Below, piece after piece: positions 43,301 to 52,463 of a stretch of 64,000 nt of DNA. Origin of the DNA: Rhodococcus rhodnii. GTDB taxonomy: Bacteria > Actinomycetota > Actinomycetes > Mycobacteriales > Pseudonocardiaceae. Under the pieces are notes generated by a model. That model ran no database searches. It saw only the letters and a list, made by a program, of their open reading frames with translations, and had not been told where the DNA came from. Numbering within the stretch: the first letter of the stretch is position 1; each line of letters starts with the position of its first letter. The translations under genes and the position numbers were made by a program. The stretch is from positions 310,001 to 374,000 of the forward strand of contig JOAA01000005.1 of NCBI GenBank assembly GCA_000720375.1, given 5' to 3'.

Positions 43301-44050
43301 TCAGCGTTTGCGCAGGCGCAGTGACGTCCAGCTGCCGTCCGCGGTCCAGCCGCCGTCGACCGGGAGGGCGACGCCGTTGATGAAGCCGGACAAGCCGGGA
43401 TCGGCCAGAAAGGCCACGGCGGAGGCGATGTCGCCGGGTGCGGCGAAGCGGCCCATCGGGACCTGGCCGCTGATGTCGTCGTCGGTATAGCCGCCGCTGG
43501 CCTGGTCGGCGACGTCCATCTCGGTCTTGACCCAGCCGGGGCAGACCGCGTTCACGCGGACTCCCCTGCCGCCCCACTCCGCGGCCAATGTCCTGGTCAA
43601 GCCGATGAGGCCGTGTTTGCTCGTGTTGTACGCGGCGCGATCCGAGACGCCTTGCAGGCCCGCGATGGACGCGATGTTCACGATCGATCCCGAGCCCGCG
43701 GCCAGCATGTCGCGGCCGAACTCCTGGCTGAGCAGGAAGGGGCCGGTCAGGTTGACGTCCAGCACCCTGCGCCACTGCTCGACCGTGGTGTCCTCGGCCG
43801 GTTGGAGCAACGAGACGCCTGCGTTGTTCACGAGTACGTCGATCCGGCCGAAAGTCGACCTGACCTGCGCGGCCAGTGATGCCACATCGGACGGATCACT
43901 CACGTCACCGATCACCGTGAGCGCGCCTGATTCGACGGGTTCGCGCAGGTCAGTGAGGACTGTGGCGTACCCGCGGTCGGCCAGCGTCCGCGCGACTTCG
44001 CGGCCGATTCCTTGCGCGGCGCCGGTGATCACGGCGACAGGTGTGGTCAT
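43301..44050 (-). CDS. Short-chain dehydrogenase/reductase
   Basis: The 249-aa classical SDR has TGAAQGIGREVARTL, NNAGVSLLQ, the Ser in IVNIASIAG, and catalytic YNTSKHG, then CPGWVKTEM. The preference for NAD or NADP is not clear, and the substrate is unknown; sugar or polyol dehydrogenases of this type often sit by sugar transporters. It is convergent with the permease operon (5-bp gap), so not cotranscribed with it, and divergent from the PhoX-like gene. Confidence 0.87.
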   Translation of the reverse strand: MTTPVAVITGAAQGIGREVARTLADRGYATVLTDLREPVESGALTVIGDVSDPSDVASLAAQVRSTFGRIDVLVNNAGVSLLQPAEDTTVEQWRRVLDVNLTGPFLLSQEFGRDMLAAGSGSIVNIASIAGLQGVSDRAAYNTSKHGLIGLTRTLAAEWGGRGVRVNAVCPGWVKTEMDVADQASGGYTDDDISGQVPMGRFAAPGDIASAVAFLADPGLSGFINGVALPVDGGWTADGSWTSLRLRKR

Positions 44051-44161
44051 GGCGTCATCTCATCAGATTCGCCGATTGTTGGCGGAGCCGTCACCACCCA
44101 CGATTAGCCTCGTTACCCGTCGCAACTGACCCTGCACCCACCGCGAACGGAGAATCCAACC

Positions 44162-45319
44162 GTGGAACGTCGTAGTTTCTTACGAGTGGGAGTCGTCGGA
44201 GCAGCCGCCGCCGCATTCGGCGGAGCTTCTTGGCACGACGCCTTCGCCGCAACCGCCCAGCCTGGCCCGAGCCCGTACGGGCCGTTGCAGGCGGCGGACG
44301 CGAACGGCGTCATGCTGCCGAGTGGTTTCACCAGCCGGGTCGTTGCCCGCACCGGTCAGCGCGTCGCCGGCACGAACTACACCTGGCACCCTGCCCCGGA
44401 CGGCGGCGCGTGTTTCGCCGACGGCACGGGCTGGATCTACACGTCCAACAGCGAAGTCGCCATCACTGGCGGCGCGGGCTCGATCAAGTTCGACGCAGGA
44501 GGCAACATCACCAGCGCGTACCGGACGTTGTCGGCGACCAACGTGAACTGCGCGGGTGGCGCGACTCCTTGGAACACTTGGCTTTCCTGTGAGGAAGTAG
44601 ACCGTGGGTACGTCTACGAAACGGACCCTTGGGGCGTGAAGGCCGCGGTCCGCCGTCCGGCAATGGGGCGGTTCAAGCACGAGGCCTGTGCGTCCGACCC
44701 GGACCGGAAAGTCATCTACATGACCGAGGACGTGTCGGATGGCGCGTTCTACCGGTTCATCCCGAACACTTGGGGCGATCTGTCCGCAGGCCGTCTCGAA
44801 GTGATGATCGGGTCGAACTCGCAGACCAGTGGACCTGTTACGTGGCAACAGGTTCCGGATGTGGACGGGAGCCCGGCGACGCGCGGTCAGGTCGCTGGGA
44901 CGAAGCGGTTCAACGGTGGCGAAGGGTGTTACTACGCTGCCGGGGTTTGCTGGTTCACGACCAAGGGCGATGGCCGGGTTTGGGCTTATGACGCGGTCAA
45001 CAGCACGATCAGCTTGACGTACGACGACTCGCTTGTCTCCGGTGGCACGCCGCCGCTGACCGGTGTGGACAACGTGACTCGGTCGAGTGCCGGGGATCTT
45101 TTTGTTGCTGAGGATGGTGGCAACATGGAGATCTGCATCATCACTCCGAACGCCATCGTGGCTCCGTTCTTGCGGATCAACGGGCAGAGCAGCTCGGAGA
45201 TCACCGGGCCCGCGTTCTCCCCGAACGGCAAGCGGCTGTACTTCTCCTCGCAGCGCGGCACTTCCGGCAGCAGCAGCGGCGGAATCACCTACGAGGTAAC
45301 AGGCCCGTTCCGCGCCTGA
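44162..45319 (+). CDS. Tat-exported PhoX-like (DUF839) protein
   Basis: The 385-aa protein starts ERRSFLRVGVVGAAAAAFGG, a twin-arginine signal with a cleavage site near 30. The mature part has WNTWLSCEEVDRGYVYETDP, FKHEACASDPDRKVIYMTED, SDGAFYRFIPNTWGDLSAGR and AEDGGNMEICIITP, the DUF839/PhoX propeller blocks; PhoX is a calcium/iron alkaline phosphatase. Key Cys, Glu and Asp positions look conserved, but phosphatase activity is unproven. GTG 44162 starts it. Copy 2 of the 46-bp palindrome follows the stop by 5 bp. Confidence 0.75.
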   Translation: MERRSFLRVGVVGAAAAAFGGASWHDAFAATAQPGPSPYGPLQAADANGVMLPSGFTSRVVARTGQRVAGTNYTWHPAPDGGACFADGTGWIYTSNSEVAITGGAGSIKFDAGGNITSAYRTLSATNVNCAGGATPWNTWLSCEEVDRGYVYETDPWGVKAAVRRPAMGRFKHEACASDPDRKVIYMTEDVSDGAFYRFIPNTWGDLSAGRLEVMIGSNSQTSGPVTWQQVPDVDGSPATRGQVAGTKRFNGGEGCYYAAGVCWFTTKGDGRVWAYDAVNSTISLTYDDSLVSGGTPPLTGVDNVTRSSAGDLFVAEDGGNMEICIITPNAIVAPFLRINGQSSSEITGPAFSPNGKRLYFSSQRGTSGSSSGGITYEVTGPFRA

Positions 45320-45324
45320 AAATG

Positions 45325-45370
45325 ATCGTGAGTGTTTTGGCCGGTTCTAACCGGCCAAAACACTCACGAG
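45325..45370. repeat. 46-bp palindrome, copy 2 (terminator-like)
   Basis: It has the same arms as copy 1 but core GGTT-CT-AACC, so it is inserted in the opposite orientation; the outermost left base is A. It lies between the convergent PhoX-like and PIG-L genes. The 20 bp to its right (to about 45388) also match the flank of copy 3. Confidence 0.85.
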
Positions 45371-45372
45371 CC

Positions 45373-46089
45373 TCACGCTGGGAAAAGTTCGAAGGCTACG
45401 GCCGGTTTCCCGCCGAAACGTTCACCGGTCTGGCGTGCCAGGTCGCGCAGGAACACGTTCGGATCCGACATCGGGCCAGCGCCAAGCCCTGCCAAGTACT
45501 TCTGGTGGGCCAGCAAGGATTCCACACCACGGTCCAAACCGGACTCGACGCTCACGGCGTGCCCGGCGGTCGGTGAGCCTGCGATCGCCACCCAGCGCAC
45601 ACCCTGCCACTTCTCCAAGCCCAGTTCCGGGAATATCCAGCGGTTTCCGGCGTCGCCGACGGCATCGAGCACGGCTTCGCCGACGTTGCGGTGGTCTGGT
45701 GAGTTGCGGTTTCCGCCTGGCCAGTGCGGGGTGTGGTTCAGGGTGATCACGAGTTCTGGCTTGTGCCTGCGGATCGCAGAGGCGATGTCCCTGCGCAGCG
45801 GGATTCCGTATTCGATCACGCCGTCCTTGTGGTCGAGGAATTCCACTTCGGACACGCCGACGATCCGGCAGGCTTCGATCTGCTCGGCTTCGCGCAACGG
45901 ACCGCATTCTTCTGGCGGTATGCCGTCGATTCCGGCTTCGCCGCGGCTCACCAGCAGATAGACGACCGTCTTGCCTTCGTCGACCCATTGGGCGACTGCT
46001 GCCGAGGCGCCGTATTCCATGTCGTCGGGGTGGGCTACGACTGCCAGTGCACGCTCCCAGTCGGTGGGCATCGGCTCGTAGTCAGCCAT
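45373..46089 (-). CDS. PIG-L family zinc deacetylase
   Basis: The 238-aa protein has VVAHPDDMEYGASA (first zinc ligands) and a late DHRNVGEAVLDAV. PIG-L enzymes remove N-acetyl groups from sugars or related small molecules; MshB and Mca of mycothiol metabolism belong here, but this one is shorter and its substrate is open. It starts 2 bp after cobM, so it is cotranscribed with it. Its last codons (FPA, stop) lie in DNA that also flanks palindrome copy 3. Confidence 0.82.
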   Translation of the reverse strand: MADYEPMPTDWERALAVVAHPDDMEYGASAAVAQWVDEGKTVVYLLVSRGEAGIDGIPPEECGPLREAEQIEACRIVGVSEVEFLDHKDGVIEYGIPLRRDIASAIRRHKPELVITLNHTPHWPGGNRNSPDHRNVGEAVLDAVGDAGNRWIFPELGLEKWQGVRWVAIAGSPTAGHAVSVESGLDRGVESLLAHQKYLAGLGAGPMSDPNVFLRDLARQTGERFGGKPAVAFELFPA

Positions 46090-46091
46090 CG

Positions 46092-47180
46092 TCAGCTGCT
46101 CCGGCGGGCACGTTGTGGCTGGGCGCGGGTTGTCTTCTTCGCGCCTGTTTTCGCCGTGCTCTTGGCGGGTTGCTTGGCTCCGGTTTTGTTGGCCGCCGCC
46201 GACTTCGCCGCTGCCGCTGTCTTTGCCGGGGTCTTCTTTGCCTGTGCTGTCACGGACTTCGTCGGTGTGCTTGCCGCTGCTGCCTTCGCGGGTTTTGCAG
46301 CTGGTTCGGCAACCTTGGCGGTGACACGCTTCGGAGGTTCTGGTGCCTTCTCGGCCGGTGGTGTGCTGGCGGGAGCGGGTCGAGTGTCGGCGCGCCAACT
46401 TGAGCGGCTGCGCGTGCGCGACCAGCGGACGGCATTCTCCGGACGGCGTACCGACTCCCCAGACGCCGTACGCGCGCGACCGGCCCGTACGGCACAGCCG
46501 ACCAGGAACAGTGTGTGACGCCAAAGCCTGTGCTGCTTCACCGTTGCGACGAGCTCGCCGATCGTCGTACGGACAACGGTCTCGTCCGACCAGCTCACCT
46601 TGTACGCGGCTACAACCGGCGTTTCGTCGTCGTAACCACCGGCGCGCAACGCATCGGCCAACTCGCCGGCGCGTGCTGCCGGGACGAGCACTGCCATCGT
46701 CGTACCGAACTGCGCGTACTCCTTGATCTGCGCGAGATCGGGCATGCCGACGGTTTCCTGGCCCGCCATGATCACGGAGTCGGCGTACTCGGGCTCGACC
46801 AGCGAGACACCTACCGAAACCGCGGCGGCGGACATGGGCGATACGCCCGCGACGACGTCCGCTGGGAGTCCAACTCGCGCACAGATGTCCAACTGTGCGC
46901 GCAATCCGCCCCATGTGGCTGGGTCGCCTGCGAACAGGCGCACGACACGCAGCTTGTCCCGGACCGCTCGGCGGTAGACCTCGACGATCTCGTCGTCGCT
47001 GTGCCGGGCCATGTCGATCAGTTCGGCCTCGGGTTTTGTGTTCTCCCGCACCCATCCGGCCTCGATGATGCTCGGTGTCCACAACACCACGTCGGCCTCG
47101 CCGATACGGCGAGCGCCTCGTACCGTGATCAGGTCCGTTGCCCCCGGACCCGCTCCGACAAAGCTGATTCCCGCACTCAC
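46092..47180 (-). CDS. cobM: Precorrin-4 C11-methyltransferase with Lys/Ala-rich tail
   Basis: The 362-aa protein has a normal CobM domain (1-250): ISFVGAGPGATDLITVRG, RLFAGDPATWGGLRAQL, VAGVSPMSAAAVSVGVSL, and WRHTLFLVG. The usual CobM ends near 250-260. Here an extra tail of about 100 residues follows, first Arg/Ser-rich, then Ala/Lys/Pro/Thr-rich with AKKTPAKTAA-type repeats like histone H1 or bacterial histone-like proteins. CobM methylates C11 of precorrin-4 in aerobic cobalamin synthesis. GTG 47180 fits the conserved start. It is divergent from the BioF homologue. Confidence 0.85.
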   Translation of the reverse strand: MSAGISFVGAGPGATDLITVRGARRIGEADVVLWTPSIIEAGWVRENTKPEAELIDMARHSDDEIVEVYRRAVRDKLRVVRLFAGDPATWGGLRAQLDICARVGLPADVVAGVSPMSAAAVSVGVSLVEPEYADSVIMAGQETVGMPDLAQIKEYAQFGTTMAVLVPAARAGELADALRAGGYDDETPVVAAYKVSWSDETVVRTTIGELVATVKQHRLWRHTLFLVGCAVRAGRARTASGESVRRPENAVRWSRTRSRSSWRADTRPAPASTPPAEKAPEPPKRVTAKVAEPAAKPAKAAAASTPTKSVTAQAKKTPAKTAAAAKSAAANKTGAKQPAKSTAKTGAKKTTRAQPQRARRSS

Positions 47181-47252
47181 CCGGCGACCGTACCGTGACG
47201 CTCGGCACCTCCCGTGCTCGCCCCACGCACTCGCGATGCGACACTCCAGGGC

Positions 47253-48419
47253 GTGACAGCGACGGGAGAGCAGGTCTTCGATTGGATCGACGCGCGTGCG
47301 GAAGATCGCCGCCGCGCCGGGCTGACCAGGCAACTTCGCCCGCGCGGGGCGGACAGCACGCTGCTCGATCTCGCCGGGAACGACTACCTCGGGCTCAGCA
47401 AGGACAAGCGGGTCGCCGGTGCGGCCGCGGCCGCCGCGCTGCGCTGGGGCGCCGGTTCGACGGGGTCACGGTTGGTCACCGGGACGACCGAACTGCACAC
47501 CGAACTCGAGCACGCGTTGGCCACTTTCTGTGGCGCACAAGCGGCTTTGGTGTTCTCGTCCGGTTTCGCCGCGAACCTCGGCGCGATCACGGCGCTGTCC
47601 GGAAAAGGTTCGGCAATCGTTACCGACGCCTACATCCACGCCTCGTTGATCGACGGATGTCGGCTCTCACGTGCGGACATCGCGGTGATGAACCACGGCG
47701 ACGCGAAATCGATCAAGCACGCGCTGTCGACGCGCCGGACCGAGCACGCGTTGGTCGTCACCGATTCAGTGTTCTCAGTAGACGGAGACCTCGCGCCGCT
47801 GCCCGCGCTCGCCGAGGCGTGCCGCGAGCACAACGCAGGTCTGCTCATCGATGACGCGCACGGTTTCGGTGTGCTCGGCGAAGGTGGCCGCGGCGCGGTC
47901 GCGGAAGCCGGTTTGATCAAGGAACCGAACGTGATCACCACCATCACGTTGTCCAAATCCCTTGGCGCACAAGGTGGTGCGGTGGTCGGGCCACGCCGCG
48001 TGATCCGTCATCTGCTGGAGACGGCGCGGACGTTCATCTTCGACACCGGCCTCGCGCCGGCCAGCGCGGCCGCCGCATTGGCCGCGCTGAACGCGCTGAA
48101 AGAAGAACCCGAACGGGCGACCCGCGTGCGCGACAACGCGATGACGCTCGCGATGCGCTTGCGGGAAGCCGGTTTCCGGGCGTCCCTGCCGGACGCGGCG
48201 GTGATCTCGGTCCAGGCGCCGTCCCCATCGGACGCGCTCAGCTGGGCCGACGAGTGCCGCGCGGCCGGGGTGTGGGTCGGCTGCTTCCGTCCGCCATCAG
48301 TGCCGGACAAGATCTCACGGCTGCGGCTGACCGTCCGCGCGGATCTCACCGGGTCGGACATCGACAAGGCCGTCGACGTGATCGTCCGCTGTGCCCCGCC
48401 GGGCGCGGCTCAAAGGTGA
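47253..48419 (+). CDS. bioF: 8-amino-7-oxononanoate synthase / alpha-oxoamine synthase
   Basis: The 388-aa PLP enzyme has LLDLAGNDYLGLSKD, GSTGSRLVTGTTELHTELE, the DDAHGFGVLG cofactor motif, and Schiff-base Lys in TLSKSLGAQGG. It condenses an acyl-CoA or acyl-ACP with an amino acid; in biotin synthesis this is pimeloyl plus alanine. No other bio gene (bioA, B or D) is in the window, so another alpha-oxoamine synthase role is possible. GTG 47253 starts it; its end overlaps the convergent TPR gene by 10 bp. Confidence 0.82.
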   Translation: MTATGEQVFDWIDARAEDRRRAGLTRQLRPRGADSTLLDLAGNDYLGLSKDKRVAGAAAAAALRWGAGSTGSRLVTGTTELHTELEHALATFCGAQAALVFSSGFAANLGAITALSGKGSAIVTDAYIHASLIDGCRLSRADIAVMNHGDAKSIKHALSTRRTEHALVVTDSVFSVDGDLAPLPALAEACREHNAGLLIDDAHGFGVLGEGGRGAVAEAGLIKEPNVITTITLSKSLGAQGGAVVGPRRVIRHLLETARTFIFDTGLAPASAAAALAALNALKEEPERATRVRDNAMTLAMRLREAGFRASLPDAAVISVQAPSPSDALSWADECRAAGVWVGCFRPPSVPDKISRLRLTVRADLTGSDIDKAVDVIVRCAPPGAAQR

Positions 48420-48895
48420 GTGGCGTAGTACGCCAGCGACCGGTTGTACCTGGGCAGGTGCTTGGCCAACGCGGCCAGCGCCAGCCCGGCGGCCTCGCGT
48501 GCACGACCAGTGTCCACAAGCGCCAGCGCCAGGAACGCGTCCAGCGCGTCATCCAGCTCGTCTGATTCCTGACGCGCACGCTCCGCGGTCAGCAGCGCCA
48601 CGCTCTGCGAGGGATGGCCGAGGTTGCGCAGCGTGCTGGCCAGTTGGATCAAGGCGCGGCGCCTTCGGTAGCCGCTCAAGCCGGACTCGAGCGCCTTGCG
48701 ATAGAGCGGCTCGGCCTGCTCGGGCCGTCCGGTCGAGTCGTTCGCGCTCGCCAGCTCGAACAGGCCGACCGGATCACCCGGCGGCAACTCGCCCACCAGG
48801 GCCTCGATCCGGGCCCTGAACTCGGCTTCGTCGAAGTCGTCCAGCGCCGCCCACAGCGCGGCGACGCGGTTGTCCCAATCCTCAGTGGTGCTCAC
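48410..48895 (-). CDS. Tetratricopeptide-repeat protein
   Basis: The 161-aa helical protein has TPR-like pairs: GLFELASANDSTGRPEQAEP, LYRKALESGL, RRALIQLASTLRNLGHPSQS, and FLALALVDTGRAREAAGLAL. It probably folds into a small protein-binding scaffold. The family is a stand-alone actinobacterial hypothetical with no known partner. It lies 12 bp downstream of the trypsin gene and may be cotranscribed with it. Confidence 0.78.
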   Translation of the reverse strand: MSTTEDWDNRVAALWAALDDFDEAEFRARIEALVGELPPGDPVGLFELASANDSTGRPEQAEPLYRKALESGLSGYRRRRALIQLASTLRNLGHPSQSVALLTAERARQESDELDDALDAFLALALVDTGRAREAAGLALAALAKHLPRYNRSLAYYATHL

Positions 48896-48907
48896 GCAGG
48901 CAGGGTG

Positions 48908-49696
48908 TCACGGCAGCGGCGTCTTGATCTGCTGCATCAGCTCCGCGTAGTACGCCATCACACGGGTGTACACACCTGGCTTGTTCGGCAGCCCGCAGCC
49001 CTCACCCCACGAGGAGATCCCGAGCAGCCTGCCGTGCGCGACCATCGGACCGCCCGAATCGCCCTGGCAGCCGTCTATCCCTCCTTGGGGGTAACCCGCG
49101 CACACCATCCAGTTCGCGTTGTACTTCGTGAACGAGTCCGAACAGCTCGAATCGGACACGATCGGCACGTCCGCCTTGAGCAGGTACTGCGAGGTCTGGC
49201 CGCCCGACGCGGTCCGGCCCCAGCCCAGGATCGTGGCCATCGTGTCCTGCGCGTAAGCGAAGTGGTCGTTGGACGTGGCGATCGGCAACGGCGTGTACTG
49301 GGTGATCGGCTTGGCCAAAGTCAGCACGGCGACGTCGTGGCCGGCCAGCGCGTCGGTGTACTTCGGGTGCGTCCAGATGCCTTTGACCGGGACCTCGACG
49401 CCTTCGGTCTTGCTCTTCTTGTCGTCCCGCCCGGCCACGACGGAGATCTCCGTGGCCGCCTGGCCTTTCACGCAGTGCGCGGCCGTGACGACCTTGATCG
49501 ACGAGGCCAGCGTGCCACCGCAGAACTGGAAGCCGTCCGTGCTCGCCAGGTACACGACGAACGGGTAGTCCTCGGTGCTTGCCCTTGTGCCGCCGACGAT
49601 CCGGACATCGGCGGACGCGGGCACCGCGGCCGCGATCATGCCGGCGAGGAGGCACACCGCCGCCAGCAGACGGCCGATCCTGGGTTTGTCCCTCAT
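48908..49696 (-). CDS. Secreted trypsin-like serine protease (S1)
   Basis: The 262-aa protein has a signal peptide (about 1-29), the mature start IVGGTRASTEDYPFVVYLAS, and the triad His in VTAAHC, Asp in HDVAVLTLA, Ser in CQGDSGGP. Cysteines are placed for three disulphides. The short pro-region (DVR before IVGG) is typical for Streptomyces trypsins. An Asp in GGIDGCQGD suggests cleavage after Arg or Lys. It is divergent from the M15 peptidase gene with a 106-bp promoter region. Confidence 0.9.
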   Translation of the reverse strand: MRDKPRIGRLLAAVCLLAGMIAAAVPASADVRIVGGTRASTEDYPFVVYLASTDGFQFCGGTLASSIKVVTAAHCVKGQAATEISVVAGRDDKKSKTEGVEVPVKGIWTHPKYTDALAGHDVAVLTLAKPITQYTPLPIATSNDHFAYAQDTMATILGWGRTASGGQTSQYLLKADVPIVSDSSCSDSFTKYNANWMVCAGYPQGGIDGCQGDSGGPMVAHGRLLGISSWGEGCGLPNKPGVYTRVMAYYAELMQQIKTPLP

Positions 49697-49802
49697 GGCG
49701 TGCTCCCTCCGACTCCCCTGTGGACCATGCCCACGTTAGGTGAGAAGAGATCAACGCGCTGTCACTGAATCGGGTGGAGTTGACTCGTGATTAGCTAGTC
49801 GT

Positions 49803-50630
49803 GTGCGGAGGATGTTGGTGATCTTGCTGTTCGTGGCGGGATGCAGTCTGCAACCTGCTGCGCAACCGACGTCCACACCGCCCGTGACCTCGCAATCACC
49901 AGTGACGGCAACGGAAGCGGCGACGAGCGCGAAGCCCCTCTGGGAAGTGGGCAAGAACCCGTTGCCGAAAGGACCGGGCGGCTTCGGCGAGATCCGGCCG
50001 ACACCGCCCGAACTGGTGAATCGGGCATTGCCGACAAAGGACATCCTGCCGCCGCCCGCTGACGGCAGGTACGCGTCGACGATCGCACCGATCCCGCCCG
50101 ATGTGCTGGCCCGTAGCACCTGGCAGCCTGGATGCCCGGTGAGCAAGGACGAACTGCGCTACCTGACGATGTCGTTCTGGGGCTTCGACGGCCGCCCGCA
50201 CACCGGCGAGATGATCGTGAACGCGAAGGTCGCCGAGCAGATCACGGGCGTGTTCGCGAAGCTGTACGAAGCCAAGTTCCCGCTTGAGGAAATGCGCGTG
50301 TCGGCACCCGCGGAGCTGACTGCGCCGCCGACCGGGGACGGCAACGGCACGACCGCGTTCGTGTGCAGGCCCGCACGCGGTCAGACGAACTGGTCAGCGC
50401 ACGCGTACGGCCTGGCTGTCGACATCAACCCGTTCTGCAATCCATACAGCAAAGGCGAGCTCGTGTTGCCCGAGCTCGCCTCCGCCTATGTGGACCGTGG
50501 GAGAGTCCGGCCCGGCATGATCCGGGCAGGTGACGTCGCCGAGCGTGCGTTCGCCGCGATCGGCTGGACCTGGGGCGGCACGTGGCGCACGCCCAAGGAC
50601 CTGATGCACTTCTCGGCGACTGGCTCCTAG
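49803..50630 (+). CDS. Lipoprotein with M15 (VanY/D-Ala-D-Ala) peptidase domain
   Basis: The 275-aa protein begins RRMLVILLFVAGC, a lipobox with Cys14. A Ser/Thr/Pro linker comes next, and then an M15C-like domain with the zinc motif SAHAYGLAVDINP and a final MHFS. These enzymes cut D-Ala-D-Ala or related links in the cell wall. GTG 49803 is used; an upstream GTG is out of frame. It overlaps the convergent M48 gene by 4 bp. Confidence 0.78.
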   Translation: MRRMLVILLFVAGCSLQPAAQPTSTPPVTSQSPVTATEAATSAKPLWEVGKNPLPKGPGGFGEIRPTPPELVNRALPTKDILPPPADGRYASTIAPIPPDVLARSTWQPGCPVSKDELRYLTMSFWGFDGRPHTGEMIVNAKVAEQITGVFAKLYEAKFPLEEMRVSAPAELTAPPTGDGNGTTAFVCRPARGQTNWSAHAYGLAVDINPFCNPYSKGELVLPELASAYVDRGRVRPGMIRAGDVAERAFAAIGWTWGGTWRTPKDLMHFSATGS

Positions 50631-51700
50631 CTCTTGGTTCCGCCGTTGTTGCCGCTGTCGTTGTTCTCCTCCTCGTCGGACGGGCGGCGGCGGAAACCGC
50701 TGAACACCCTGTCCGCGACGTTGGACAACGTGCCACCGACGTCGTTGATCACCTTCACCAACGGGTCCCGCGAGTTGTTCCACGCGTCCTTGTAGGACTT
50801 CGCGGCGCCAGAGAGGTCCTCGTTCAGCTTGTTCTCGTCGTCCTGGGCGTCGCGGCGCTTGTAGTCGCCTGCGAGGATCGCGCGGTACTCCTCCGACGCC
50901 GCCCACCGCTGCAACTGCGCGGCCCGCACGACGGAGAACGGGTGCGTCCGCGGCGTGACAGCCAGGAGCTTGATCAGGCTGTCGCGGACGTCCTCGACCT
51001 CCTCGTACTCCTTGGCCTGCTCGAGGAACGCCGGGATGTCGATCTGCGACAGGTCGGTCGCACCCGCGAAGTACAGGTGCGCACGCAACGTGGCGGCCGG
51101 GTCCTGGCAGACGAGCAGACCGGCGCGGTCACAGGACAGCTCTGCCTTGCGCTGCCATTCCAGCATCGCGATGATCGCCGCCTGCATCCCGAAGTGGCCC
51201 AGCGGCACCCACGACACCTGCTTCTGCAGTGCCTGCAGGCGGTACAGCAGCGTGAGCAGCACGGCGTGGCCGGACAGCACGTGGCCCATCTCGTGCCCGA
51301 TCACGAATCGCAGCGCCTCGGTGTCGAGCAGCTCGACCATCGAGGACGAGACCGCGATGAACGGCTCGTCGATTCCCCTGGTGTACGCGTGCACGAACGG
51401 GCTGCGGTAGACGTACAGCTGCGGCGCCGACTCCAGGTCCAGAATCTCGGCCGCTTCGTTGCGCAGCCCGTGCAGGACGGGGTACTGCGTCTCACCGACT
51501 CGCACGAACGACGACGTGGCCAGCAGGCGGTCGGCCCGTTCCTGGAACAGCGAGTTCAGCGCTTTCAGGACATCAGCCACGCCGGGAAGGGCGCGCAGCG
51601 CGGCCATCCCGCCCTTGTCGGCGGGGTGCTCGTAGGCGCGCGGACTGATTCCGGGGAATCGGACGCGCGGTGACGACTGTTGGACGTCGGATTCAGTCAC
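50627..51700 (-). CDS. M48-family metalloprotease
   Basis: The 357-aa protein has a zinc motif HEMGH in FVIGHEMGHVLSGHAV, then a third ligand in RKAELSCDRAGLL. There are no convincing membrane segments apart from a hydrophobic stretch after HEMGH. The C-terminal 70 residues are polar and Asn/Asp-rich. The domain is the actinobacterial HtpX-like M48 type, possibly involved in quality control. GTG 51700 has a GGGAGAGGG site; the frame opens at 51733. Confidence 0.82.
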   Translation of the reverse strand: MTESDVQQSSPRVRFPGISPRAYEHPADKGGMAALRALPGVADVLKALNSLFQERADRLLATSSFVRVGETQYPVLHGLRNEAAEILDLESAPQLYVYRSPFVHAYTRGIDEPFIAVSSSMVELLDTEALRFVIGHEMGHVLSGHAVLLTLLYRLQALQKQVSWVPLGHFGMQAAIIAMLEWQRKAELSCDRAGLLVCQDPAATLRAHLYFAGATDLSQIDIPAFLEQAKEYEEVEDVRDSLIKLLAVTPRTHPFSVVRAAQLQRWAASEEYRAILAGDYKRRDAQDDENKLNEDLSGAAKSYKDAWNNSRDPLVKVINDVGGTLSNVADRVFSGFRRRPSDEEENNDSGNNGGTKS

Positions 51701-51840
51701 GGTGGTAAACCCTCTCCCTGTGGTTAACGCCAACGTACGCGGAAACGGACATCAAGAGGGCCGACTGGACCGCATACCCGGCAAAGACCAGGGTTGTCCC
51801 TGACCCTAGAAATCAGTGAGACCACTACCGGAGGTAGATC

Positions 51841-52368
51841 ATGAGCCTGGAGCGTCCCGTCACGCCCGACCCCTACGACCTGCTGCCCACGGTCCGGTCG
51901 TTCACGGTGACGTCGAGTGACGTGACCGGCGGCGAGCAGCTACCGGGCGCGCAGGTGTTCGAGGACGGCAACACCTCGCCGCAGCTGAGCTGGTCCGGGT
52001 TCCCCTCGGACACCAAGAGCTTCGTGGTGACCTGCTTCGACCCGGACGCGCCGACCCCGTCGGGCTTCTGGCACTGGCTGGCCATCGACATCCCGGCCTC
52101 GGTGACCTCACTGGACACCGGCGCGGGTGAGAGCGACGCCACGCTGCCGCAGGGCGCGTTCCACACCCGCAACGACTTCGGCAACCACAAGTTCGACGGC
52201 GCGGCACCTCCCGCCGGCGACCAGGTGCACCGCTACTACTTCGTGGTGCACGCCGTGGACCAGGAGAAGCTCGGTGTGGACGAGAACGCCTCGGCCGCCT
52301 ACGTGAGCTTCAACCTCGCGTTCCACACCCTGGCGCGCGCCATCCTCGTACCCACCTACCAGCACTGA
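51841..52368 (+). CDS. YbhB/YbcL-type PEBP-family protein
   Basis: The 175-aa protein has the PEBP signatures [20 protein letters not shown] and the late [18 protein letters not shown]. Bacterial PEBP proteins (YbhB/YbcL) have a small anion-binding pocket; their physiological role is mostly unknown. ATG 51841 is preceded by CGGAGGTAG. Copy 3 of the 46-bp palindrome follows 5 bp after the stop. Confidence 0.9.
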   Translation: MSLERPVTPDPYDLLPTVRSFTVTSSDVTGGEQLPGAQVFEDGNTSPQLSWSGFPSDTKSFVVTCFDPDAPTPSGFWHWLAIDIPASVTSLDTGAGESDATLPQGAFHTRNDFGNHKFDGAAPPAGDQVHRYYFVVHAVDQEKLGVDENASAAYVSFNLAFHTLARAILVPTYQH

Positions 52369-52372
52369 AACC

Positions 52373-52418
52373 CTCGTGAGTGTTTTGGCCGGTTAGAACC
52401 GGCCAAAACACTCACGAG
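52373..52418. repeat. 46-bp palindrome, copy 3
   Basis: It is a fully paired palindrome with core GGTT-AG-AACC and 22-bp arms from CTCGTGAG to CTCACGAG. Unlike the other copies it lies between two genes on the same strand (PEBP and mtr), 46 bp before the mtr start. The right flank CCACGCTGGGAACAAG resembles that of copy 2. Confidence 0.85.
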
Positions 52419-52463
52419 CCCCACGCTGGGAACAAGCCACCACGGTGTGCTGTTCTTGTGGGC

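Noticed and set aside
45373..47244. Single 623-aa minus-strand protein ending in PIG-L
   Set aside because: The N-terminal part is the cobM gene read in the wrong frame (Arg/Gly-rich); a good start for PIG-L exists at 46089.
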